Shown here: in pieces, positions 51,524 to 59,413 of the stretch
Position numbering within the stretch: position 1 is the stretch's first letter
Layout of the letters: each line of letters begins with the position of its first letter
Source of the DNA: Marispirochaeta sp964554875
GTDB taxonomy: Bacteria > Spirochaetota > Spirochaetia > JC444 > Marispirochaetaceae
Length of the DNA stretch: 64,000 bases
Assembly (NCBI GenBank): GCA_964554875.1
Contig: CAZKQJ010000021.1
Coordinates: 1-64,000, forward strand
Direction: 5' to 3'
The notes under the pieces: model-generated
The model's database searches: none
Seen by the model: the letters and a program-made list of their open reading frames with translations, nothing else
What the model was told of the DNA's origin: nothing
Program-made: the position numbers and the translations under genes

Positions 51524-51864
51524 TGGAAGACAAGACTACACAGGATGTTGAAAAATTTGTTCGTTCCGTAGCGGAACACAAGGGCTGGATTCTGAATCGG
51601 GACAAGGATTTTATTGATCACCTTGTTGAGGGCTTGAGGGTCAACCATAACCGTTACGGTTTCTATCAGTGTCCCTGCCGGGATTCCTATGGTACACGGG
51701 AAAAGGACAAGGATATAATGTGCCCCTGCGTCTATGCCCAGGCTGATATAGATGAGTTCGGGCAATGTTTCTGCGGTCTCTATCTATCTACGGGTTTTTA
51801 CGATGACCATGATGATATCGACGGAATCCCTGAACGAAGACCGGAGGAACTCTACCCGGAATAA
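51520..51864 (+). CDS. Ferredoxin-thioredoxin reductase catalytic-chain-like protein
   Basis: 114 residues. FTR beta-type cysteine pattern: CPC at 51-53, CPC at 68-70 and C-F-C at 83-85, enough for one [4Fe-4S] cluster plus the redox disulfide. In the plant and cyanobacterial enzyme the last box is CHC, with a catalytically important His; here that His is Phe84. The spacers (14 and 12) also differ from the phototroph enzyme (16 and 8). Co-translated with the glutaredoxin-like protein upstream. Likely reduces it with electrons from ferredoxin; the electron donor is inference. Confidence 0.86.
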   Translation: MMEDKTTQDVEKFVRSVAEHKGWILNRDKDFIDHLVEGLRVNHNRYGFYQCPCRDSYGTREKDKDIMCPCVYAQADIDEFGQCFCGLYLSTGFYDDHDDIDGIPERRPEELYPE

Positions 51865-51877
51865 ATTTGCGCCGAGT

Positions 51878-52552
51878 CTACAGCTGTTCTTTTACCAGCT
51901 CGACGGTTCCACGGGAAAGGTTTTGTCTCAGGATTCCTTCGTAAAACAGATAGCGCCCGTCCTTTGATCGCAGAAGGTACAGCCCTTTCCAGAATCGGGA
52001 CAACCAGTTGTTTATTGAGATTTTTACCTCCGTCGCCATCTCCATGACGCCATGACGGTTTATGACCTTTTCCTCTCCCCGTACAGCCTTCATAGAGCTG
52101 AGGTTCAGGTTCTGGGGCTGAATGAACCAGAAGGCCCGCTCCTCTTCCCCCTGAAGGATGAAGTTTTCCATTCCGAAGGGAAAAAGCTGGTGCCAGGGCG
52201 AATTGTCGGGAATAGTGCATTCTTCGTTGATGCTATGGCGTCCATTCCTTTTTTTTATCGTAATCAGGTTGCCTGTCCGTTTGGCGCTGATGTCCATATC
52301 CTTGGAAAAGTCCCTGTATTCCCATTCCCGGGTGTCCCCGGTGGAGTCTACCACTATACGCTCGATGGACAGGATCGCGGAGTCACTGGTTTTGGTGAGG
52401 GTGTATTCCTGATTTCCCTGCGTTTCATCAATGGAGATCAGGTAGTCGGTGAGATCCCCCCGCAGGGTTTCATGGTACAGAAGGTCTTCGCCATACAGGG
52501 CTGCGACACTCATGAACAGAAAAACGGGTAAAGAAAGTAGAATCCGGAGCAT
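51878..52552 (-). CDS. Secreted protein of unknown function
   Basis: 224 residues on the minus strand. Signal peptide (about 1-21, ending ALYGED), then a beta-rich domain with LIHYET-like strands (LLYHETLRGDLTDYLISID, ILSIERIVVDSTGDTREWEYRDF, NLITIKKRNGRHSI) and a C-terminal half ending ..LVKEQL. No Cys for lipidation and no catalytic motif. No Shine-Dalgarno; the promoter at 52559-52587 predicts a leaderless mRNA. Family not recognised. Convergent with the FTR-like gene. Confidence 0.78.
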   Translation of the reverse strand: MLRILLSLPVFLFMSVAALYGEDLLYHETLRGDLTDYLISIDETQGNQEYTLTKTSDSAILSIERIVVDSTGDTREWEYRDFSKDMDISAKRTGNLITIKKRNGRHSINEECTIPDNSPWHQLFPFGMENFILQGEEERAFWFIQPQNLNLSSMKAVRGEEKVINRHGVMEMATEVKISINNWLSRFWKGLYLLRSKDGRYLFYEGILRQNLSRGTVELVKEQL

Positions 52553-52558
52553 AGGACC

Positions 52559-52587
52559 AGTCTAAAAAAGCATGCTCCTCCTGTCAA
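52559..52587 (-). promoter_or_regulatory. Promoter of the secreted unknown, predicted leaderless
   Basis: Minus strand TTGACA (52587-52582), a 17 bp spacer and TAGACT (52564-52559). The -10 ends 6 bases before the ATG at 52552. Confidence 0.65.
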
Positions 52588-52690
52588 GGTTCAGAGCTGG
52601 CAGTTATGGTACTAATGGAGGATTTAACATAAAACTAATGCTATCCTTGGGCGCGGATTTTTATCCACAATTCCTCGTTTTCTTCAATAC

Positions 52691-52719
52691 TTGGCAAAAA
52701 TAGACTATACAGGTATTTT
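52691..52719 (+). promoter_or_regulatory. Promoter upstream of the cobalamin riboswitch
   Basis: TTGGCA (52691-52696), a 17 bp spacer and TATTTT (52714-52719). Expected start about 52726, just before the riboswitch core. Confidence 0.6.
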
Positions 52720-52749
52720 AATGAGGTAGTAGAATCCAGTTAACAAAAT

Positions 52750-52935
52750 GCTTCCGGCGGCGGAAGGAGGTCCAGGAACAGCCGGATATATGGCCCCAAA
52801 AAAATAACGGAAATCTGTGAAATTCAGATGCGGACGTGCCGCTGTAATCGGTAAAGGTCGGTCAATCCACTGTCGTATATACGCGATGGGAAGGACCCGG
52901 CATTCAAACCGTAAGCCAGAAGACGATTTTCAGGG
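52750..52935 (+). ncRNA. Cobalamin (adenosylcobalamin-type) riboswitch
   Basis: The 530-base gap before the BtuB-like gene holds a B12 riboswitch. Visible conserved parts in order: GGAAATCTGTGAAATTCAGATGCGGAC with GCCGCTGTAATCGG (about 52809-52851), CCACTGTCG...CGATGGGAAGG (about 52867-52893), and the B12 box AAGCCAGAAGAC (about 52913-52924). B12 binding normally switches off the downstream gene. Limits are approximate. Confidence 0.88.
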
Positions 52936-52938
52936 CCG

Positions 52939-52962
52939 GAGCAGAAGAGCTGCTCATTTTTT
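52939..52962 (+). terminator. Riboswitch expression-platform terminator
   Basis: Stem GAGCAG (52939-52944) / CTGCTC (52950-52955), 5-base loop, then ATTTTTT. It directly follows the B12 box, so it is the probable off-state hairpin. Confidence 0.75.
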
Positions 52963-53032
52963 ACCATTTCTCTCACGTATGGGGAACTGGGATTAAGAAG
53001 ACCCGCCTTTTGTGCAATTCTTTATGCCCGTT

Positions 53033-53079
53033 CCTTCCTTACCCGGAGATTCTGCAGAATGCAAAAGAACGAAGGAAGG
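53033..53079 (+). promoter_or_regulatory. Helix that can hide the btuB Shine-Dalgarno
   Basis: CCTTCCTT (53033-53040) is the exact complement of AAGGAAGG (53072-53079), the ribosome site 4 bases before the ATG at 53084. The loop holds a 12-base palindrome ATTCTGCAGAAT (53049-53060). This could add translational control to the riboswitch. Confidence 0.5.
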
Positions 53080-53083
53080 TACA

Positions 53084-55075
53084 ATGAATCGTAAAAAACT
53101 GTTAGTAAGTATAGTGAGTCTCATCGTTTTTCTGATCATACCCCTTTTCCTCGGGGCGGATGAATCGACGGATTTGTCGGTTGTGGTAACCGCCGACCGG
53201 GTGGATAAAGCGGAAAGCGATACCAGCGCCACCGTAAGCGTTATCAGCGCCTCGGACATTGCCGACAGCAGCGCTTCCAGTCTGGTCGATCTGCTGGAAA
53301 GCCTGCCGGGGCTGCAGTTCAGGAGTTATTCCGGACCCGCAGAGGCCCAGGTATCCATGGGCGGCTTTGGCGAAAACTCCTACGGCAGGGTCGTCGTGCT
53401 GGTGAACGGCCGTTATAAAAACAACATCGATATGCGGGGGCTCAACTGGATGTCCGTGCCTCTTGAGTCGGTGGAACGCATCGAGGTACTCCACGGGGGC
53501 GGTGGTGTCTTGTACGGCAGCGGGGCTGTGGGCGGAGTCATCAATATCATTACCAAGGAGACCGATGCCCCGCTGGAGCTGGAAGCCGGCGCCTCTTTCG
53601 GCAGTTTTCTGACCCGCAGGGGGAGCGCCTCCGTGGGCGCGTCCAATGCCCTGGGGTCCCTGCGGGTCGGAAGCAGCTACTACTCCACCGACGGCTTCCG
53701 GGACAGAAGCGCGTCGAACTATACCGCCGCCAACCTGTCGGGAAGCCTTTACCCCACGGACCTGCTCCGTTTTCGCCTGGACCTGGATTATAACCGGAAT
53801 TTTTACGAAATGCCCGGGGGGCTCACCAGGGCGCAGTACGAAGACGACCCCACCCAGGCGGTCAACAAGGAAGATGAATCCACGGAGCACGAGTTCGGTG
53901 CGAGCCTCAGCGGGGAGTACCTGATTGGAGATGACCTTGTCTTCGAAACTCTGCTGGGCTACAGCTACAAGAACATGGCGCCGGATATGGCGAGTTATCC
54001 TTCCTATTATAATCGAATATACAATACCTATGATCTTCAGCCGAAGCTCAGCTGGAAGGGAAGAATGGGAATAATTCCTGTTTCCCTGGTCAGCGGTCTT
54101 GATCTGCGCAGTTCAAGCCTGGCACTGGAAAACTACTCTGACGAAGACCGAGAAAACTTGACCAATGAGTTTGATGTTGCCCTTGTATCCGGGGGCGGAT
54201 ACATTAATTCCGATCTTTCTTTTACCGATTCCCTTGGTCTGACTGCAGGCCTTCGCTATGACGTCGCCAGGATCAGCGCGGTCAATATGGATGAGTCGGT
54301 GGACGACGCCAAGCTCCACACCGGACCCGCCTGGTCTGCAGGGCTGCGCTGGAACCCGACACCTGTATCCAAGCTGTATGTGCGTCATGAGCGGCTGTTC
54401 CGTTATCCCTTCACGGATGAGCAGGCATCCCTCTATGGATTTGGATCGGATGTTTTTCTTGATGATCTGGAGGCAGAAACGGGCCATTTATTCGAGCTTG
54501 GCGGTTTCTCCCGTCTTCCAAAAAATGTGCGTATCGATCTTCGGGCATATCTTCTGGACATGCAGGATGAGATTGCGTGGAATGATGCAACAAGTCAAAA
54601 TGAAAACCTTGATGATACCCGCCGGATTGGCGCTGAAGGGAAGATTACTGTAACGCCAATAAAGAGTCTGAAGATAACCAGCTCCTATGGATATGTATTG
54701 CCGACATTTTTCAAGGGAGAGGATAAGGACAATCAGATCCCCCTGGTTTCAAATCATGAAATAGAAGGCGGAGTTACCTGGTATGCCCCCGGCAATATTG
54801 AAGTATCCGCGGATGCTTCATTCCGCAGTGATTATTATCAGGCCGGGGATACCGCCAATGACCAGAAAAAAGAAGGATCCTACCTGCTGCTGAATGCCGG
54901 TATTCGCTGGAGATTTAGTCTTGCAGCAGGAGATATGTCTCTCGCCTTATCCGTGGACAATCTGCTGGATACCGACTATTTGCAGGTTGTTACCTATAAC
55001 GAATGGGCCGATACCAGTTCCTACTACCCCGCCGCAGGCAGAAGTATAAGCCTCGCGGGCAACTACAAAATGTAG
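53084..55075 (+). CDS. btuB: TonB-dependent outer-membrane receptor, BtuB-like
   Basis: 663 residues from the ATG at 53084 (AAGGAAGG before it). Signal peptide (1-25), TonB box DLSVVVTA (about 30-37), plug domain (45-170) with VSVISASDI, LVDLLESLPG, VSMGGFGE, VVLVNGRYKNN, VERIEVLHGGG and LYGSGAVGGVINIITK, then a 22-strand-type barrel ending NYKM after the usual YYPAAGRSISLAG. Control by a cobalamin riboswitch makes cobalamin or another corrinoid the likely substrate. tonB2 follows 18 bases later; no btuFCD transporter is in the window. Confidence 0.92.
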   Translation: MNRKKLLVSIVSLIVFLIIPLFLGADESTDLSVVVTADRVDKAESDTSATVSVISASDIADSSASSLVDLLESLPGLQFRSYSGPAEAQVSMGGFGENSYGRVVVLVNGRYKNNIDMRGLNWMSVPLESVERIEVLHGGGGVLYGSGAVGGVINIITKETDAPLELEAGASFGSFLTRRGSASVGASNALGSLRVGSSYYSTDGFRDRSASNYTAANLSGSLYPTDLLRFRLDLDYNRNFYEMPGGLTRAQYEDDPTQAVNKEDESTEHEFGASLSGEYLIGDDLVFETLLGYSYKNMAPDMASYPSYYNRIYNTYDLQPKLSWKGRMGIIPVSLVSGLDLRSSSLALENYSDEDRENLTNEFDVALVSGGGYINSDLSFTDSLGLTAGLRYDVARISAVNMDESVDDAKLHTGPAWSAGLRWNPTPVSKLYVRHERLFRYPFTDEQASLYGFGSDVFLDDLEAETGHLFELGGFSRLPKNVRIDLRAYLLDMQDEIAWNDATSQNENLDDTRRIGAEGKITVTPIKSLKITSSYGYVLPTFFKGEDKDNQIPLVSNHEIEGGVTWYAPGNIEVSADASFRSDYYQAGDTANDQKKEGSYLLLNAGIRWRFSLAAGDMSLALSVDNLLDTDYLQVVTYNEWADTSSYYPAAGRSISLAGNYKM

Positions 55076-55093
55076 GAGCAATACGGAAGAACC

Positions 55094-55810
55094 ATGACTG
55101 GGGATCAAAAGCGCATGGGGGCGGCTGTTGCCGCCTCGGCGCTGATTAATCTGCTTTTTCTCATCGGCATATCCCTGCCTCCTGACGGGACGCCGTCCGA
55201 GCCTCCCGGCATTGATCGCTTTTCTCCGCTGCGGGTGGGGCTGCTCCCCTCTGTAAGCGGAGAGGTCCGGCTGCCCCGGGAGGCACCTCCGGCGCCGGAA
55301 TCTGCATCTCCCCCGGTCAAGGATGTGAAGACGGTGGAAGCTCAAAGAGAAGAAAAGAACCCCGAGCGGGATGCGGCGCCGCAGAAATCAGCCGAGCCGG
55401 AGGAACGTACGTCTGTTTTCCGAAAAGAGGGGCAAACAGACAGCCTAGGAGAAGGGGAGTTTCTTTCTGGCTCGACTCCTTCCCTGGCCCAGGGAGAAGC
55501 CGATTCCGAAGCATCGGAGGAATCTCTCCAGGACATGCGCACCATGTTTCTTGTGTATCTTCAGAGCGAGATAGCCGCTCGCCAGGAATACCCTTTCAGG
55601 GCGCGCAGGATGGGAACGGAGGGGACGGTAGTGCTGTCTCTCCAGGTCCTGGCGGATGGTTCGCTGCGCTCATACCGGATTCAGCGCAGCTCCGGCAGCT
55701 CGAATCTGGACCGGGCTGCGGAAAAACTGGTCACAGGCATATTTCCCACTTCCCGGACCCCGGGAAAGGACATCTCCTGTACCGTGGCTGTAGAGTACCG
55801 GCTTAATTGA
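55094..55810 (+). CDS. tonB: TonB-family protein of the B12 locus
   Basis: 238 residues. A short N-terminus and TM anchor (about 8-26), a Pro/Glu/Ser-rich spacer (30-150) and a C-terminal TonB domain (about 155-238): FLVYLQSEIAARQEYPFRARRMGTEGTVVLSLQVLADGSLRSYRIQRSSGSSNLDRAAEKLVTGIFP. It follows the BtuB-like gene without exbB or exbD, so it must borrow an ExbB/ExbD pair; the only one in the window is at 15597-16618. Confidence 0.9.
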   Translation: MTGDQKRMGAAVAASALINLLFLIGISLPPDGTPSEPPGIDRFSPLRVGLLPSVSGEVRLPREAPPAPESASPPVKDVKTVEAQREEKNPERDAAPQKSAEPEERTSVFRKEGQTDSLGEGEFLSGSTPSLAQGEADSEASEESLQDMRTMFLVYLQSEIAARQEYPFRARRMGTEGTVVLSLQVLADGSLRSYRIQRSSGSSNLDRAAEKLVTGIFPTSRTPGKDISCTVAVEYRLN

Positions 55811-55851
55811 TCTGCTGAAATCCGGGCTACCCACACCCTCCGTGTCTGTGA

Positions 55852-55857
55852 TAGAAT
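55852..55857 (+). promoter_or_regulatory. -10 box before the carboxypeptidase gene
   Basis: TAGAAT with a TGA extended -10, ending 8 bases before the ATG at 55866. No -35 match at the right distance. No Shine-Dalgarno site. Confidence 0.4.
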
Positions 55858-55865
55858 CCCGCGCA

Positions 55866-57278
55866 ATGCGAAGAATCATCATCCCGCTTAGCATCGGTAT
55901 TGTACTTTTATGCCTTAGCGTCTTGGCTGCGGCCCTCGGATTGGCAGGAACCCTTGCCCCTGCTCCGGATGTCCTGCCTCAAAATCCTGTGTACGAATCC
56001 AGAGACGATGTTCCCCCTTTCGACTGGACAGTATCCAGCTTTCAGCCCCGGCCACCGGAAATAGAGGCGATGGCGGCGGTACTCCTTGACCATGAAACGG
56101 GGGCTGTCCTGTACGAAAAGAATCCCGATGATATTCTTCCTCCCGCCTCACTGATCAAGCTTGTGGTTATGGACGCGGTGCTTGATGCTGTTGATTCCGG
56201 AAGGCTGGATCCCGACACGGACATCCCGATTCCCCCTGCCGCCTGGTCGCGGAATGCTCCGCCCCGTTCTTCCCTTATGTTTCTCGGGCCGGGTCAGCGG
56301 GCTTCCCTGGACGACCTGATGCTGGGGCTTGCCATACCCAGCGGTAACGACGCAGCTGTGGGGGCCGCCCTTCTTCTGAACGACTCCGTGGCGGATTTTG
56401 TGATCTCCATCAACCGCAGGCTCAGTTCCCGGGGTTATGAAAAGACCCGTATGGTGGAGCCTTCGGGCTACAGTCTCGAGAACAGTACCACAGCCGCGGA
56501 GTTTGCCCGCTTTTCCCGGGAATATATCCTGCGGCACCCGGAATCACTTGCGAAATACCATTCCGTCTCCGCCTTCAGTTATCCTCGCCCCGAGAACATG
56601 CTCCCGGGGCATCATGAGAACACCATATATCAGCAGAATTTCAACCGACTTCTGAGCATCATGCCCGAGGCGGACGGTCTTAAAACCGGGACTATCCCCT
56701 CCTTCGGGTACAACCTTGCCGCCACTGCCCTGCGCGATGGACGGCGGCTGGTCTCTGTTGTTCTGGGGGTCCAGGCGGAAAGTACCAGGGCCGGTAACGA
56801 TAAACGGGCCTTCGTTTCCAGTGGTCTTCTGGAGTACGGCTTCAACGAATACACTTTGGTTGAGCCGGATTTGCCAGACCCCGGCTCAGTTCGTTTGTAC
56901 GGGGCTGAATACCGGGAGGTTCCGCTTTATATAGATGCGGCCTGGGCGGAGGACGGTAAAAAAATCGCTGTCCCCGGAAGTCTTGGAAGCAAGCTGAAAA
57001 CCCATATCCGGGCTGCCCGCCGTCTGCGCGGTCCTGTGGCTGGAGGAACAAAACTGGGAGAAATTGTCTTTACCGTGGAAGGGCAGGAGGTTTTCACAGC
57101 ACCCCTGCGGACTATTACCGAGGCGGAACAGGCTGCGTGGTGGAAGAGACTCGCAGACTGGGCGCTGATTGCATGGGAGAGATTTCAGGGAGAAGCTGTT
57201 CCCCTCAGAATTGATGATTATATGCGCTCTTCGACTGATCCGTCCGGCCCCGAGGTTGCTGATTCCCCCAGAAACTGA
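55866..57278 (+). CDS. D-alanyl-D-alanine carboxypeptidase (S11 penicillin-binding protein)
   Basis: 470 residues from the ATG at 55866 (GTG at 55842 would add eight). N-terminal membrane signal or anchor (about 5-28), then the SxxK site S95-K98 (ASLIKL), the SGN triad S159-N161 (PSGND) and KTG at 273-275 (LKTGT), the three active-site boxes of DacA-type enzymes. A C-terminal extra domain (about 310-420) with a last amphipathic or membrane-interacting segment (WWKRLADWALIAWERF) fits a membrane-tethered DD-carboxypeptidase. Trims pentapeptides in peptidoglycan. Confidence 0.92.
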   Translation: MRRIIIPLSIGIVLLCLSVLAAALGLAGTLAPAPDVLPQNPVYESRDDVPPFDWTVSSFQPRPPEIEAMAAVLLDHETGAVLYEKNPDDILPPASLIKLVVMDAVLDAVDSGRLDPDTDIPIPPAAWSRNAPPRSSLMFLGPGQRASLDDLMLGLAIPSGNDAAVGAALLLNDSVADFVISINRRLSSRGYEKTRMVEPSGYSLENSTTAAEFARFSREYILRHPESLAKYHSVSAFSYPRPENMLPGHHENTIYQQNFNRLLSIMPEADGLKTGTIPSFGYNLAATALRDGRRLVSVVLGVQAESTRAGNDKRAFVSSGLLEYGFNEYTLVEPDLPDPGSVRLYGAEYREVPLYIDAAWAEDGKKIAVPGSLGSKLKTHIRAARRLRGPVAGGTKLGEIVFTVEGQEVFTAPLRTITEAEQAAWWKRLADWALIAWERFQGEAVPLRIDDYMRSSTDPSGPEVADSPRN

Positions 57279-57348
57279 TCGACGGGCATCAGTGCAGTCA
57301 TACGTGCGAATCCCCGCTGCTTCACGGTGAGTCAGAATTCCCCGCCCA

Positions 57349-57377
57349 TTGACAAAGCGGTGTATAAAACGTAGTGT
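57349..57377 (+). promoter_or_regulatory. Promoter for prfC
   Basis: TTGACA (57349-57354), a 17 bp spacer and a poor TAGTGT (57372-57377). Perfect -35, weak -10. Confidence 0.4.
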
Positions 57378-57416
57378 AAAGAGGCCTCATATTCAGATCC
57401 CATAGGTACGTATATT

Positions 57417-59051
57417 ATGCCGAATCGCGCCACCGATGCAGCCACGACAGAAAAAACGCCGCTGCAGCATGAAATAGACAAACGACTCACCTTCGCAATC
57501 ATTTCTCACCCCGATGCGGGAAAGACTACCATAACCGAAAAGCTCCTCCTGTTCGGAGGAGCAATCCACATGGCCGGTGCCGTGAAAAGCAAAAAAAATG
57601 CCCGGCAAACGGTTTCCGACTTCATGCAGATGGAAAAAGAGCGGGGAATCTCCATTTCCACCTCGGTAATGGGTTTTGATTACCGGAACCGGACTGTCAA
57701 CCTGCTTGATACCCCGGGACACGCCGACTTCTCGGAGGATACCTACCGTACCCTGACAGCCGTAGACAGTGTTCTTATGGTTATAGACTCGGTTAAAGGT
57801 GTAGAAGAGCGGACACGCAAACTCTGCGAAATCTGCAAGATGCGGAAGACCCCGATCATCACCTTTCTGAACAAGTTCGACCGGGAAGGCAAGGAAGCCA
57901 TTGAGCTCCTCGACGAGGTGGAAGCTGAATTAAATATAAAGGCCTGTCCCATGAGCTGGCCGGTAGGGCAGGGAGCCTCCTTTAAGGGTGTCTACAGCAT
58001 ATACGAAAAACGGCTGATCCTCTTCAAACCCCACGATATTCAGAGCGTCGAAAGTTCCGTTGCCATTGAAAGCATGGATGATCCTCTTCTGGACGAAAAG
58101 CTCGGCTCCCTGGCGGACAGGCTGAGGGAAGAACTGGAACTCGTACAGGGGGTGTATCCGGAGTTCTCCATGGAGGAGTACCGTGCCGGGACCATTACTC
58201 CTACCTTTTTCGGTTCAGCCCTGAACAATTTTGGTGTCCGGGAACTTCTGGACGCTTTTGTGGATATCGCCCCGAGCCCCCGGGTCCAGGAGGCGAAAGA
58301 GCGTCTTGTGGCTCCGGAGGAGGAGAAATTTTCCGGCCTGATCTTCAAAATCCACGCGAATCTCGATCCCAACCACCGGGACCGGATAGCCTTCATGCGC
58401 ATATGCTCCGGGATGTTTGAACGCAACAAGCTGTACCATCATGTGCGGACGGGAAAGACCTTTCGGGCTGCGAACCCGACCGCCTTCATGGCCAGTGAAC
58501 GCAGCATTATCGATACGGCATTTCCGGGGGACATTATCGGTCTGCATGACACGGGAACCTTGAAGATCGGCGATACGATTACAGAAGGAGAAAATATCGA
58601 ATATACCGGTATCCCCAGCTTTGCTCCCCAGATCTTCCGGCAGGTAATCAATCTCGAGCCCATGCGCAGCAAGCAGCTGAACAAGGGGCTGGAGCAGCTG
58701 ACCGAGGAGGGGGTCGCCCAGCTCTTCGTTAAGGAGTATTCCGGTGACAAGCTGCTGGGAGTTGTGGGTATGCTGCAGTTCGAGGTTATCCAGCACCGTC
58801 TGAAGGAAGAATACAAGGCCTCGGTTCGCTTTGAACAGGCTGATTACGGCGGGGCCGCATGGATCGATGCGGAAGATTCCAAGGCAATGGAACAGTTCAT
58901 GCGTTTCCACGGAAACCATGTCGCCCTGGATAAAGAGGAGGAGAGGGTTTTCCTGTACCGGAACCGATGGGCGGTGTCCAGGGCAATGGAGGAAAACCCG
59001 AAGATAAGGTTCTATTTTACTTCTGATAAAAAGGACCTTCTGATTCCCTGA
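57417..59051 (+). CDS. prfC: Peptide chain release factor 3
   Basis: 544-residue translational GTPase that recycles RF1 and RF2. G1 ISHPDAGKTTITEKLLLFG, G2 region with EKERGISISTSVM, G3 DTPGHADFSEDTYRTL, G4 NKFDRE, then the RF3-specific domains (FFGSALNNFGVRELLDAFV, RPDAGKT-like HHVRTGKTFRAANPTAFMA). RF1 (prfA) is encoded at the end of the window on the other strand. Upstream is the carboxypeptidase; the 107-residue unknown follows. Confidence 0.96.
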   Translation: MPNRATDAATTEKTPLQHEIDKRLTFAIISHPDAGKTTITEKLLLFGGAIHMAGAVKSKKNARQTVSDFMQMEKERGISISTSVMGFDYRNRTVNLLDTPGHADFSEDTYRTLTAVDSVLMVIDSVKGVEERTRKLCEICKMRKTPIITFLNKFDREGKEAIELLDEVEAELNIKACPMSWPVGQGASFKGVYSIYEKRLILFKPHDIQSVESSVAIESMDDPLLDEKLGSLADRLREELELVQGVYPEFSMEEYRAGTITPTFFGSALNNFGVRELLDAFVDIAPSPRVQEAKERLVAPEEEKFSGLIFKIHANLDPNHRDRIAFMRICSGMFERNKLYHHVRTGKTFRAANPTAFMASERSIIDTAFPGDIIGLHDTGTLKIGDTITEGENIEYTGIPSFAPQIFRQVINLEPMRSKQLNKGLEQLTEEGVAQLFVKEYSGDKLLGVVGMLQFEVIQHRLKEEYKASVRFEQADYGGAAWIDAEDSKAMEQFMRFHGNHVALDKEEERVFLYRNRWAVSRAMEENPKIRFYFTSDKKDLLIP

Positions 59052-59075
59052 ACATAAACTACAAGGAGGTTTCGT

Positions 59076-59399
59076 ATGAAACACACGGATATAATGCGCA
59101 TGGAACGAGAAAAGCGCCGGGCTGAAAAAAAGGCGGAACGTATTTCAAAGGGAGGAAGCGAGACCCGATCGGTAAAAGACTTTATCGATGAACTGCACGA
59201 CCTTTTTTTCTACGATGCCACAAAGATCTATAACCTCAAGGACAATGTTGAAATCATGGAGCTCTTTGAGGATATGCGGGAAGAGATCCCGGAGAAACAG
59301 TGGGAAAATGTTCTCAAGAAAGCGATCCGGAAAACAAAGGTCGCCCAGAAGGACGAAGCCTACACAGAGCTGAAGTCCATACTGGATGAACTGGAATAG
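59076..59399 (+). CDS. 107-residue basic/helical protein of unknown function
   Basis: Strong AAGGAGG ribosome site before the ATG. Highly charged: an N-terminal basic helix (MRMEREKRRAEKKAERISKG), a middle part KDFIDELHDLFFYDATKIYNLKDNVEIMELFEDM, and a C-terminal charged helix. No cysteine, TM or catalytic motif. It is directly after prfC, so a translation-related accessory role is possible, but no family is recognised. Confidence 0.7.
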   Translation: MKHTDIMRMEREKRRAEKKAERISKGGSETRSVKDFIDELHDLFFYDATKIYNLKDNVEIMELFEDMREEIPEKQWENVLKKAIRKTKVAQKDEAYTELKSILDELE

Positions 59400-59413
59400 A
59401 TCGCCACTGTGCT

